From positions 24,986,476-25,050,475 of the forward strand of contig OZ024907.1 in assembly GCA_964017125.1 (NCBI GenBank): a stretch of DNA of 64,000 nucleotides, given 5' to 3'. The stretch comes from Flabesymbios commensalis. Its lineage: Eukaryota; Annelida; Polychaeta; Terebellida; Flabelligeridae. This document shows, in pieces, positions 36,494 through 47,703 of this stretch. The notes under the pieces were generated by a model, which saw only the letters and a program-made list of their open reading frames with translations, was not told where the DNA came from and made no database searches. Every line of letters begins with the position of its first letter. Position 1 is the stretch's first letter. The position numbers and the translations under genes are program-made.

Positions 36494-36584
36494 TGGTAGA
36501 AATGTAATGTTTATGCAGGGGTGAGAACTACGAGGTTTTAAACAACTAATATAGCCACTTAAGAAATAATTCAGCAACTATTAT

Positions 36585-37200
36585 GATTGTTAAGGCCCAA
36601 CTGCACTTAAAATTCCCTTAGTTCACTAGCGATTTCAAGTGCATGCACCTGAAACGTAAATTAATTTAGCAACTAGGCCTACTAAGATTGTAAAGGCCCA
36701 ACTGCACTTAAAATTCCCTTAGTTCACTGGCCATTTTAAGTGCATGTACCTGAAACGCAAATTTTAAGAGCACTTAAAAATAAAAATGATCTTAAATGCA
36801 GTCGGTTGAAGTGCACTAATTTTTTCAGTGCACTTAAGCACCTGAAACCAGCTTTGATACCTGGTCTTGTAGATAGGTTTAATATCACTAATATTAAGGT
36901 CCGAGTTGGCTGAGGGGCGAGTTGACCTGGATCCCACACATTTACGTCTCAGGCTGTCAGAATCACTTTCGGGAATAGAACTGTGGTTTGTGACTGTCAG
37001 TGTAGTCTAAAAATCTAAACTGCGACTAACTACTACTCCTATTCTGAATTACCCACACGGTGTGAGTGTGCCCCAGTATACGAACATGCCCTGTTCTCCC
37101 CTACTAGTAGGCCTACTCTTAGCCTTAGGGGATTTAATTACCAACGCTTACGAAATTCCAAATAATTTATAGTCCGGGCCGCCTAAAGGCTAGACTATCT
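36585..37200. repeat. Complex tandem repeat block, first part
   Basis: Contains TTAAGGCCCAACTGCACTTA (twice, near 36590 and 36690), then GGTCCGAGTTGGCTGAGGGG, ACGTCTCAGGCTGTCAG, ACCCACACGGTGTGAGTG and a GATTTAATTACCAACGCTTA word. The same order returns at 37.32-37.78 kb. Confidence 0.8.
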
Positions 37201-37319
37201 ATAGACTATATGTAGTCACATATGGCCTAGCCCAAGACGTGGACCTACAGGATTTTTTTATTTTTCAATTTTAGTCCCACAACATAATTTAAAAATCCTA
37301 TAGCTACAGTCTTAATACG

Positions 37320-37990
37320 AGATTTTAAACAACTAATATAGCTACTAAAGAAATAATTCAGCAACTAAGGACTATGATTGCTAAGGCCCAACTGCACTTA
37401 AAATTACCTTGGTTCACTGGCGATTTTAAGTGCATGCACCAGAAACGCAAATTTTAAAGGGCACTTAAAAATAAAAATGCACCTACTCGGTTTAAATGCA
37501 CTATTTTTTCAGTGCACTCAAGCACCTGAAAACAGCTTTGACAGCTGGTCCTGTAGATATGTTTAATATCACTAATATTAAGGTTCGAGTTGGCTGAGGG
37601 CGAGTTGACCAGGATCCCACGCATTTACATCTCAGGCTGTCAGTATTACTTTCGGCAATAGACCTGTGGCTTGTGACTGTAGTCTAAAAATCTAAACTGT
37701 GACTAACTACCACTCCTATTCTGAATTACCCACACGGTGTGAGCATGCTCCAGTATTCGAACATGCCCTGTTCTCCGGCCGCGACAATAATAAGGTCCGA
37801 GTTGGCTGGGGTACGAGTTGACCCGAATCCCACACATTTACGTCTCAGGCTGTTACTGTCAGGAATAGGTGGTTTGTGAATGTAGTCCAAAAATCTGAAC
37901 TGAGATTAATAACCACTACTAGTACTACTATTAGGCCTAGCCCTACGGGATTTAATTACTAATGCTGACAAAATTTTAAATAATTTATAA
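37320..37990. repeat. Complex tandem repeat block, second and third parts
   Basis: A second copy (37320-37780) and a shorter third (37793-37990) of the block above, about 680 bp after the first. The third starts directly at GGTCCGAGTTGGCTGGGGTA. Confidence 0.8.
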
Positions 37991-38440
37991 TAAGATCTCG
38001 CACAAATAATTACTTGAAAGTAAGCAAGATCGAAAATAAATTTATCAGAAGGCCCGAGCAGACCGTTTACAGGGCTAGCTAGCCAAACAAATAAACAATG
38101 AATAATTACAAGTATTTTAATGTTTCTTTTTGTTTCTAGTGGAGTCTACCTCTTATTTTTTTATATTTATTATTATTATTTTTATTATCATTTTTAAAAG
38201 GACTAAAAACATTGGTAGTAGGCCTACTACTACTATCTGGGCCTAGCCTTACAGGATTTAATTACCAATGTTGACGAAATTCTTAAATAATTTATAATAA
38301 GGTCTCACACAATTAATTAGTCTACTGAAAATCTAAGCGAGATCGGAAATACCATGATAGCCCCATGATCATTATGTTTCAGAACATTCGACATTCATTG
38401 GAAGGCCCGGACAGCCCGTCTACAGGGCTAGCTTTTTTGT
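37991..38440. repeat. Repeat block continued (GGGATTTAATTAC family)
   Basis: The segment TTTAATTACTAATGCTGACA, AATAATTTATAATAAGATCT, GAAGGCCCGAGCAGACCGT, TACAGGGCTAGCT is repeated at 38.24-38.43 kb as TTTAATTACCAATGTTGACG, AATAATTTATAATAAGGTCT, GAAGGCCCGGACAGCCCGT. Confidence 0.75.
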
Positions 38441-40440
38441 AAATTCTACCACAGTCCGGCCCAGAATGCACTGTGCACCACTTCCCGTCAACCTAATGGG
38501 CCACACCCTGAGGTAAGAGTGGCGACCAGGTTCTGGCCGCACGGCCAAGCCACTGTATTGTCATAAACGGGGGAGCATTAAGTAACCTGGAGGTGTCACT
38601 AAAATCGCGAAACCGCCGCGTTTAACGGTCGATTGCGTCAAACAGCAATGGACCTGTTTAGAGCGCTCAGGGCGATATGCTACGCGAAATTAACGTCGAT
38701 ACAATCATAATAATTAAGCTAAGCCGCCATCAACGTCATTGTGTAGCCAAATTGAGCGGTAGAAATGATGACATTTCGCTAAAATACCCGATTAAATATA
38801 AAGCAGTTAAGTGGCTTTGCATTGACTAAACTATATGATGGGCATGTACATTGCAGTGGGCCCCACTCCCGTGGACGTTAATGATCATACAGTGCATGCG
38901 TGTGGGCCCACAGTGTTTAATCATCGAATCATGACAGTCTCTATAGGGCTAACTACTTTCAGAGAGCAACGTACGTGGCACACGCAGTGGTTAGAGTGGT
39001 TTCCGGTATTTTACAAAAATATGCAAAGAATTAAAACATTATCTAAAAGCAAACTTCTACCAATATCTAAAAAAACTAACAATTATTTTTTAGATTAATG
39101 TAATTAGTGTCTTTACATATGTTTTTATTGTCAATTAATAAAATGAGCATGAATTAAACATCCTAAATATTTTCATAGAGCCTTATACCGGTAGGTAGGC
39201 CTATGATAATATAATGTGACTTTAACACTAGTTAATGTAGTGAAGTACAGCGCTACAAAGAATCAGCTGTTGTGGCTGTTGTGCAGTAGTCATGCATTAA
39301 GGGTCAGAGTCTTATTTTTTTTATTAACTTTGATGCAACTATGTAATCGCAAAATGGAGTGCGCCCAACGCATTATCTTGCTGTATTATTGACAATAGCA
39401 GAATCAAGATGAGGAAGCTGATGTGTTTCAGATGAATTTAAGAGAATTAGCGAAGATCCCGAAGAACTGAGATACCATTTCACTGTCGTCATTCCATCCT
39501 ACTTTATGTTTTTTATGACTTTGATAAGTTTGATTGTACCCAGCATGTAGACTGGGGAGTATTGTTACACACTATTAGTTACAATTTTAGTGATACGCAA
39601 TGACAAACACATTTTCAACCTGGAAATAATATTAAAACGTGACGAAGAGTGACCGTCTCAGTAAAAAGTGGAACAGCTGATGGGGTAAAGTGGGACAATT
39701 TAATATATCTCTTTACATCCATCGATACTAGAAATAAAGGGTATTGTGGAAAGGTGTAAATTATTAAAACAGTATATGAACACATTTACACAATACATAT
39801 CCAGTTGATTAAGAAGTACTGGAAGAAGTGGGTCTCTCATTATTAGGGCCTATTTATATTTACACCCACTTAAAGTTGTGTTTCACTAGCGCGATTCACA
39901 ACTTCAAGTGGGTAATAAATACTCATATTTGCTTAATTTGAAAACCAAAAATTGAAAGTGTTGATGTTGAAACACACTTTTTATTCCGAATAACAATAAT
40001 AAAATTAGCTAACAAAATGGATTGAAAACGATAATATTCGTTCCTAGCGCTTAAAGGGTTCACACATTTTAAATCTTACATGTAATTTAATACCCGAAAG
40101 TTACAAGTGTTGATGTTGAATTACCACATATTTTATTCCGAATAACTGTAATTTAATCTGCTAACAAATAAATTGAAAACGATTATACTCGTTTTAAACA
40201 CCTAAAGGGTTAATACATTTGTGTAACCCTTGTAATAATATTATCCTACTACTAGACTTGTAAAAAGTTATCATATTCTAGTTTGTCACTGTTAGCCAGG
40301 ACAAAATATCCAATATCAGGCAAAATAACTGACCCATGGAAGTTTTTGTACTTTCAATGTGAAAATTTGGATATGTCTTTATCATATGCTGATCCTAATG
40401 GTGCCTGGTAACAAAACGAAAATTAAAAAAAAACATTAAA
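38441..40440. other. Mostly noncoding; short GC-rich island
   Basis: 38.45-38.72 kb is clearly GC-richer than its surroundings and shares ACCTGGTCGCCACT (inverted) with 48.76 kb, so it may be a fragment of a small dispersed element. One full member of the AAGTTGTG hairpin family lies at 39863-39914. The 87-codon open frame at 38.84-39.10 kb matches nothing I recognise. Confidence 0.4.
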
Positions 40441-41229
40441 AATGGCCCCTAAATCCAAGATGGCCGCCAACATTTACATTGTCATTTTTATTTGTTAACT
40501 TTTGACATAATAGCCTTATAATCTAATGTAATAACTCATTTTTGACTAATTTGGGTACACTGAGTACTTTTACGTTTCAAGGTCATCTAAAGATCAAAAC
40601 CAAGATGTCCGCATGAAAATCATCCATTTTTCAAGCGACTTTTGTCAATTTGTATATTCTGAAATATTAGTTCTAAAATTTCAAGTAATACCCGATTTTA
40701 AACTACGTTGAATATATTTATTGCGATAGAAGTGTTATTTTACATTTGAAGGTCACCCAGAGGTCATATAGAGGTCAAAACCAATATTGATGGCTATCTT
40801 GAAAAAACTACTTTTTGACATAATAGGTCAAGTAATCCAATGTAATACCTCATTTACAGCTAATTTTGGTACACTGATTACGTTGGAATGTTTTTTTTTT
40901 ATTTGTTAAGGTCTCCAAGCATTCAAGATGGCCGCAAAATCCAAGATGGCCGCCAAAATATACGTTGTCATCTGGATTTTTGTCTTTTTTACTTTTAACA
41001 TATCAGCCCAAGAATGTAATGTGATACCTCTTCTTCAAATAATATGGGTACACTGATTACGTTGAAATTGATTTTTTTGACGTTTTAATATAGAGGTTAA
41101 GTCAGTCATATTTACAAGCGACTATCGCTTACATGATTAATTTGTATATTCTGAAATATTAGGTCTAGAATTTAGTTTATTACCTCATATTAAACTAATT
41201 TGCAGATTGCAATCGAATAGAAAAATGTA
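40441..41229. repeat. Diverged minisatellite preceding the satellite
   Basis: AAGATGGCCGCCAA, TAATGTAATACCTCATTT and TGGGTACACTGATTACGTT words recur three times at uneven spacing (about 40.45, 40.83, 41.01 kb), with a GGTCA-AGGTCA-rich segment between them. Noncoding. Confidence 0.6.
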
Positions 41230-44215
41230 CTATCCTTATATAGAATTCAGATGTAAGTTTAGTGCGACTATATTCCGGTCGCACTGTGTTTTTTATATAG
41301 AAACAGATGTAAATGATACATTTTTGTCAAAGTTGTGTAAAAAGGTAGGACTACTATAATTATGCAAAATACAGATATGATCTTGGTGCGACCATATTTC
41401 GGTCGCACTGTGTTTTTTGCACAGAAACAGGTGTAAATGATACATTTTTGTCGAAGTTGTAAATGTGGGCCTACTATAATTATTCAAAATTCATTATGGT
41501 CTTGGTGCGACCATCTTCCGGTCGCACTGTGTTTTTTGCATAGACACAGGTGTAAATGACAAATTTATCCCCAAATTATGTAAAAAGGTAGGCCTACTAT
41601 CCTCATATAGAATTGAGATGTGATCTTGGTGCAACCATATTTCGGTCGCACTGTGTTTTTTGCACAGAAACAGGTGTAAATGATGAATTTCTGTCAAAAT
41701 TGTGTAAAAATGTACTATAATTATACAAAACTTTAGATATGATCTTGGTGCGACCATATTTCGGTCGCAGTTATTATTTTTTTGTATTCAAACAAGTGTG
41801 AATAAAAAAATTCTGTCAAAGTTTGGGCAAAATGTACTATCGTTATGCAAAATTCAGATGTGATGTTGGTGCGACCATATTCTGGTCGCACTGTGTTTTT
41901 TTTGCATAGAAACAGGTGTGAATGTTACATTTCTTTCAAAATTGTGTAAAAATGTACTATTTTTATATATAATTTAGATGTAAGTTTAGTGCGACCATAT
42001 TCCAGGCGCACTGTGTTTTTTGCATAGAAACAGGTGTAAATGATACATTTTTGTCAAAGTTGTGTAAAAATGTACGTAGGCCTACTAATAATTATGCAAA
42101 ATTCAGATGTGATCTTGGTGCGACCATATTCCGGTCGCACTGTGTTCTTTGCACAGAATACAGGTGTAAATGATAAATTTATGTTAAAATTGTGTAAAAA
42201 TGTACTATAATTATACAAAATTTATATATGATCTTGGTGAGACCATATTCCGGTCGCAATTATTATTATTTTTGCATTCAAACAAGTGTGAATGAAAAAT
42301 TTCTGTCAAAGTTTGGGCAAAATGTACTATCGTTATGCAAAATTCAGATGTGATGTTGGTGCGACCATATTCTGGTCGCACTGTGTTTTTTTTGCATAGA
42401 AACAGGTGTGAATGTTACATTTCTTTCAAAATTGTGTAAAAATGTACTATTTTCATATATAATTCAGATGTAAGTTTAGTGCGACCATATTCCAGTCGCA
42501 CTGTGTTTTTTGCATAGAAACAGGTGTAAATAATACATTTTTGTCAAAATTGTGTGAAAATGTACGTAGGCCTACTAATAATTATGCAAAATTCAGATGT
42601 GATCTTGGTACGACCATATTCCGGTCGCACTGTGTCCTTTGCAGAACATACAGTATAATTATACAGTAATAATAATTATAATTATAGTACATTTTTACAC
42701 AATTTTAACATAAATTTATCATTTACAATGATAAATTTATGTTAAAATTGTGTAAAAATGTACTATAATTATACAAAATTTATATATGATCTTGGTGCGA
42801 TCATATTCCGGTGGCAATTATTATTATTTTACATTCAAGCAGGTGTGAATGAAAAATTTCTGTCAAAGTTTGGGAAAAATGTTCTATCGTTATACAAAAT
42901 TCAGTTGTGGTGTTAGTGCGACCATATTCCGGTCGCATCATGTTTTTTACCATAGAAACAGGTGTGAATGATAAATTTCTGTCAATTATTGCGTATAAAT
43001 GTACTATATAGAATTCTTTGTAAGTTTGGTGCGACCATATTCCGGTCGCACTGTGGGGTTGTTTTGCAAAGAAACATGACTTAGTGATACATTTCTGTGA
43101 AAATTGTGTAAAAATGTATACTAGCCTTATCTAGAATTCAGATGTAAGTTTGGTGCGACCATATTCCGGTCAACAGGTGTGAATGATACATTTTTTGTCA
43201 AAGTTGTGTAAAAATGTTATCTCATTATACAAAGTTAAGATATGATCTTGGTGCGACCATATTCCGGTCGCACTGTGTTTTTGCTAGAAACAGGTTTGAA
43301 TGATGGGCCTACATTTTTGTCAAAGTTGAGTAAAAATGTTATATCATTACACAAAGTTAAGATATGATCTTGGTGCGACCATGTTCCGGTCGTACAGTGT
43401 TTTTGCTAGGAACAGGTTTGAATGATGAGCCTACATTTTTGTCAAAGTTGAGTAAAAATGTTATATCATTACACACAGTTAAGATATGGTCTTGGTGTGA
43501 CCATATTCCGGTCGCACTGTGTTTTTTGCATAGCAACAGGTGTAAATAACAAATTTCTCCCAAAATTATGTAAAAATGTACTATCCTTATATATAGGCCT
43601 AGAATTCAGATTTGATCTTGGTGCGACCATATTCCGGTCGCACTGTGTTCTTTGCACAGAATACAGGTGTAAATGATGAATTTATGTTAAAATTGCGTAA
43701 AAATATACTATAATTATACAAAAAAAAATTGTTTGCATCCAAACAGGTGTGAATAAAAAATTTCTGTCAAAGTTTGGGCAAAATGTAGGCTATACAAAAT
43801 TCAGATGTGATGTTAGTGCGACCATATTCCGGTCGCACCATGTTTTTTGGCAAAGAAAAGGTGTGATGATAAATTTCTGTCAATTATTGGTCAAAAATCT
43901 AGTATTCTTATACAGAATTCATATGTAAGTTTGGTGCGACCATATTCCGGTCGCATTGTGTTTTTTTGCAAAGAAACAGGTGTAAATGATATATATTCTG
44001 TCAAAATTGTGTAAAAATGTACTATCCTTATATAGAATTCGGATGTAAGTTTCGTGTGACCATATTTCGGGCGCACTGTGTTTTTTGTACATAGCAACAG
44101 GTGTAAATGATGAATTTCTGTCAAAATTGTGCCAAAATGTAGGCCTAATATCATAATACAAAATTCAGATGTGAACTTGATTTGAACATATTCTGGTCGC
44201 GATTATTTTTTTGGC
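41230..44215. repeat. Satellite, ~120-bp units with central palindrome
   Basis: About two dozen units, each containing GTGCGACCATATTCCGGTCG plus CAC, where GTGCGACC and GGTCGCAC are perfect inverse complements around a 7-nt loop. The rest of the unit runs CTGTGTTTTTTGCATAGAAA, CAGGTGTAAATGATACATTT, TTGTGTAAAAATGTACTAT and AAAATTCAGATGTGAT. Four-unit blocks of about 480 bp repeat (compare 41.80-42.28 with 42.28-42.76 kb), a higher-order structure. The open frames across it (repeated KHSATEIWSHQD on the minus strand) are by-products. Confidence 0.92.
42677..42773. repeat. Perfect 47-bp fold-back inside the satellite
   Basis: Left arm 42677-42723 and right arm 42727-42773 are exact inverse complements around a 3-nt spacer (TAC). 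The arm is satellite sequence (ACATTTTTACACAATTTTAA). A local inverted duplication within one unit; no other unit has it. Confidence 0.9.
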
Positions 44216-44870
44216 AGTATAAATATGTAAACCAAGGAGGTTATATCTGAAGTAAATGTACATTCTCAGGAGCTGCAAGAGCCGTTAAAACCGTTCATAT
44301 GTGCAGTTAATCCAAACGTCATCGACTAGTGGTGATCACACATTCAGAATTTTTAAATTGCTATTTTTTATAACATGAGTTTTTATGAGTTTTCATTGTG
44401 ATAATGGCTCGTTCATAAAATGTGGACATATATTTAAGTGGAAATATGTACTTGAGCAAGCTCATCTTGCAGAAATAAAAAAATGTAAATTTGTAAACAT
44501 TTAACAGTTTAGGTTTAATTATATAACTGTATATATATATGACATCAAACACGATAAAGTGCCACATTGACTTCCCTACCATAATTTTTTGTAAATATGA
44601 TCAAAATGTTGTCAAAACTCAGCAGTACGATGTTAGTTTTCAGATACTTTTGTCAATGGGATAGTTTATTAAATCAATAGAACAAAATAGTGACTTTTGT
44701 GAAAAAAATATAAATGATTTATTAGAATTGCTATCGAATATGCTGAAAGAATTGGGGACGATGAAATAACCATCAACAATATTCAAATTGAAATTAAAAG
44801 ACTGTATATTGTATTCGTGATCAAACAAGGAGGTTGCTTAATGCCAAGTGTCATTTTCTGTTGAATTCAA
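44216..44870. other. Noncoding after the satellite
   Basis: AT-rich; nothing recognised. Confidence 0.4.
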
Positions 44871-45420
44871 AGTATGCTAACGTGACGCTTTCTGTCGACA
44901 CTTTGTTAATGTCACGTTAGCAACATTGTTACTACAAGCCACTTCGCTGGCTAAGATGTTCCTGCACCCACTCAGAAATAAGTGTTTGTATTGTTGGGTT
45001 TAGATTATTGCATTGTAGAGTGGCTAAATTAACTGTATTTCGATGGTTTGCAATAAACAGCAGCATCTAACGTGACATAAGTCAAGACACTTCATATCTG
45101 ATGAATGTCAATGACACAAAGTATTATACTAATAAAGAAATATGATTAAAATTAAAAGATGTAGGGACAACAAAGCAGCTTCAAGTGAAAATTAAAAAAC
45201 AGAAGATTATATTTCTGATTAAACAAGTATATATTTTGAAGCTAAGTGTGTTTTTCGTTGCAATTACGTCAAGCCAACGTGACGTTTTTTTTTGACATGT
45301 TTCTAGTGTCACGTTAGCAAAAGTGTTAATAGAAGTCGCATCGTTGCCTAGAATTTATATGCACACAGCTAAAAATATTTACTTGAATGTTTGGTTTCAG
45401 ATTGTTGCATTATAGAAGGG
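44820..45420. repeat. Two diverged units, each with a GCTAACGTGAC hairpin
   Basis: GCTAACGTGAC (44876-44886) faces GTCACGTTAGC (44911-44921). GCCAACGTGAC (45273-45283) faces GTCACGTTAGC (45308-45318). Both have 24-nt loops and lie 397 bp apart. Shared flanks (TTAAACAAG, AAGTGT-TTTTC, CAGATTGTTGCATT-type words) show that the two units are homologous. Confidence 0.7.
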
Positions 45421-46290
45421 CTACAGGATTTTATTTTTGCTGTTTGGCATAAAAATCACTGCCACTTCCCAAAGTATTCTGTTGTTAAAAAACATTTTCC
45501 AACTACTGATGTGATACTGGATAATTATATAGACACAATTAAACTAAGCACAAATCTTTGGGTTCAACATTTGGACTCCTTATTTTTTAGGGATGAAAAG
45601 AAGGATCGGATAATATAATTCATTAACTGAGCTGATAATTATGGCAAAAAAGGTCCCCAGTGTTGTAATATTAAAATTAATCAAGAAATCTAATAATATA
45701 ATTTTAAATAACTCACACTAAACATTGTTATAACACGGTGGTGGGTTAAGGCCAGATTATGATAAGGTATGTAATAAAAACACTTGATCATTTTAATCAG
45801 GGCCTATTTCTGTGATAATTTACCCAGACAACCTATACACACACGTTACATACCGTACATAGATAGATAGATAGATATTTATTGGCGACGGTAAGTCTAT
45901 GCAGACTTATGCGTCATTAAAATGAACATATGTACAAGACTATATACAACAGGATTAGTTCGGTAAAATATGCATGCTGAGTTAACTTAAACATGTTAAA
46001 ATCAAACGACATTATATACTAAAACAAGCACAGGTTAAATAAAATATGCATGAGAACTATTTAAAATAACCTACAGTTGAACAGCATTGGAATGATATTT
46101 TTAAGTTTCCCGCATCAAAAAAATAGCTACTGCATATAGCAAAAAAAACCTCTGGAAAGCGTAGAAGTAATTACATAATGAGTGAGAGTATGTATAAAGA
46201 AGAAAATAATAACATTAGTTACATAGAACATGTTAAAAAAACAATCTAAAAATAGCATTGACTGACGTCAGCTCGAAACACCAAAATTAT

Positions 46291-46565
46291 TAGAGGAATC
46301 ACCAGCTGCACCAGTCGCTGATACCACAGTGGTGTTCCCCCGACAGCATGGATGATTTCATGAGTGGATGATTGGAGGAATCACCAGCCGCACCAGTCGC
46401 TGATACCACAGTGGTGATCCCCCGACAGCATAGATGATTTCATGAGTGGATGAATAGAGGAATCACCAGCTGCACCAGTCGCTGATACCACAGTGGTGAT
46501 CCCCCGATAGCATGGATGATTTCATGAGTGGATGATTGGAAGAATCACCCGCCGCACCAGTCACC
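46291..46565. repeat. 82-bp tandem array in the LINE 3' UTR
   Basis: Just over three units of AGAGGAATCACCAGCTGCAC, CAGTCGCTGATACCACAGTG, GTGATCCCCCGACAGCATGG and ATGATTTCATGAGTGGATGA, starting at 46291, 46373, 46455 and 46537. Units differ by only a few bases. Confidence 0.9.
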
Positions 46566-46581
46566 CAACGCCCCGATCGTT

Positions 46582-47703
46582 TTATAAAATGGAGGTATCC
46601 GACACGCTTAAGGTTTGAAAACAGCTATAGGTGTATTTTTCTAAGCATATTACTGATGGTAGATGTGTAGATGACATAATATAAATAAATTTATCGTCGT
46701 TTGAGAGTGAGTCAAATTTACTATTAAGTAGTTTGCTTTCGGCAAGTAAACTAGTTTGCTGCGTAGCATATATGCGCTGTTCTAGTGGTAGTTTTTGCGG
46801 CTTGACATGCCTTCCTCGTTCAATTTCTAGCATATGTGAGCTCATTCTTAATCTTGATAGTGCCTTCATCCACCTTGTGTCGGGGATGTAAAACAGATAT
46901 TCTTCTAGCGAGTGTTCGAATTTGAACTTTATGTACGTTCGTAATTTTATGGAGTTTCGGGCTTTGATAGACCAATCAACTTTATATGTATTAATCAAAC
47001 ATGATTTAACTTGTTTGATGAGACGATTGGCATTTTCTACCCTATGATTTTCCCAAACGTCGCGGTGATTTGCTCGGAATAATAATGACCTGATGTGAGA
47101 GCACCAATTTGTTTCACCAATAAAATCAAAAGACGCCAGTGAGTTGTACACAATTCTCAAATAACAGCTTCTAGGCAAGGAGAGCAAGCGAATCCAGTAT
47201 TTCAAAGCTATAATTTGTTGTTTTAAAAAGAGAGGATACCTTCCTGTATCCCCATAAATAGTAACTGATGTGGTTGGTTGTTTGACTCCAAGCATATTTT
47301 TCAAGAATGATAAATGGACTGTCTCGAAGTCCAATATTTCTTTACCAATAAATAGTACCTCGCTACCATACATCAGTATTGGCTCTATTTGGGCTTGGAA
47401 TACTTTTAGAGACAATTTTGGCGTTAGATGTCCTAAGTTGTGACTATAATTTCTAATTATGCTACCTTTTGTTGCAGCAGAAAACACAAGCATGTGACCA
47501 GGCGGAGTTATCTTATTATTGAAGGATCGCATCAGCCAGTGGCATAATATACACACCTTTATTTCCAAATTATAAGTTATGACCCAATGCAGTCGTTGCA
47601 GTTTCTCAGACAAGCTTCTATTATACATGGTGGGTTTAGGCACGACATCAGTTTCACACTGCGACAAAATTTGGTATATGGTATGGTACGGAAATAAACC
47701 CAT
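46582..47703 (-). CDS. LINE polyprotein C-terminal region (373 codons open)
   Basis: The frame is uninterrupted. It contains QAQIEPILMYGSEVL and TIYGDTGRYPLFLKQQIIAL, which is the post-reverse-transcriptase thumb/connection region also seen in the LINE at 32.4-32.7 kb (VYGKLGRYPLKIE), and ALSRLRMSSHMLEIERGRH near the C-terminus, a block common to LINE C-termini just before a Cys-rich knuckle. The reverse transcriptase palm and endonuclease are missing, so the frame is not functional by itself. An open frame this long in an otherwise decayed neighbourhood suggests a younger insertion than the other LINEs here. Confidence 0.75.
   Translation of the reverse strand: MGLFPYHTIYQILSQCETDVVPKPTMYNRSLSEKLQRLHWVITYNLEIKVCILCHWLMRSFNNKITPPGHMLVFSAATKGSIIRNYSHNLGHLTPKLSLKVFQAQIEPILMYGSEVLFIGKEILDFETVHLSFLKNMLGVKQPTTSVTIYGDTGRYPLFLKQQIIALKYWIRLLSLPRSCYLRIVYNSLASFDFIGETNWCSHIRSLLFRANHRDVWENHRVENANRLIKQVKSCLINTYKVDWSIKARNSIKLRTYIKFKFEHSLEEYLFYIPDTRWMKALSRLRMSSHMLEIERGRHVKPQKLPLEQRIYATQQTSLLAESKLLNSKFDSLSNDDKFIYIMSSTHLPSVICLEKYTYSCFQTLSVSDTSIL

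Larger units (their letters stand above)
45860..47703 (-). mobile_element. LINE 3' part with 3' UTR and tail, minus strand
   Basis: The 373-codon frame (46582-47703) is followed by an 82-bp tandem array, a 3' UTR and, at the very 3' end, an (ATCT)n tail seen as ATAGATAGATAGATAGATAT on the plus strand. The 5' end is cut just before 47703, so no catalytic domain is left. A second copy of the 3' UTR lies at 49690-50040. Confidence 0.8.

Noticed and set aside
38835-39098. Plus-strand frame of 87 codons after the GC-rich island
   Set aside because: Unrecognised and probably a chance frame; the island itself shares sequence with a dispersed repeat.
41290-44160. Several 60-87-codon open frames with KHSATEIWSHQD-like repeats
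   Set aside because: They are read-through of the palindromic satellite unit, whose roughly 120-bp period is divisible by three; both strands are open in the same places.
41230-44215. CRISPR-like array because of regular palindromic repeats
   Set aside because: The intervening sequence is conserved between units, not unique spacers, and the genome is animal; it is a satellite.
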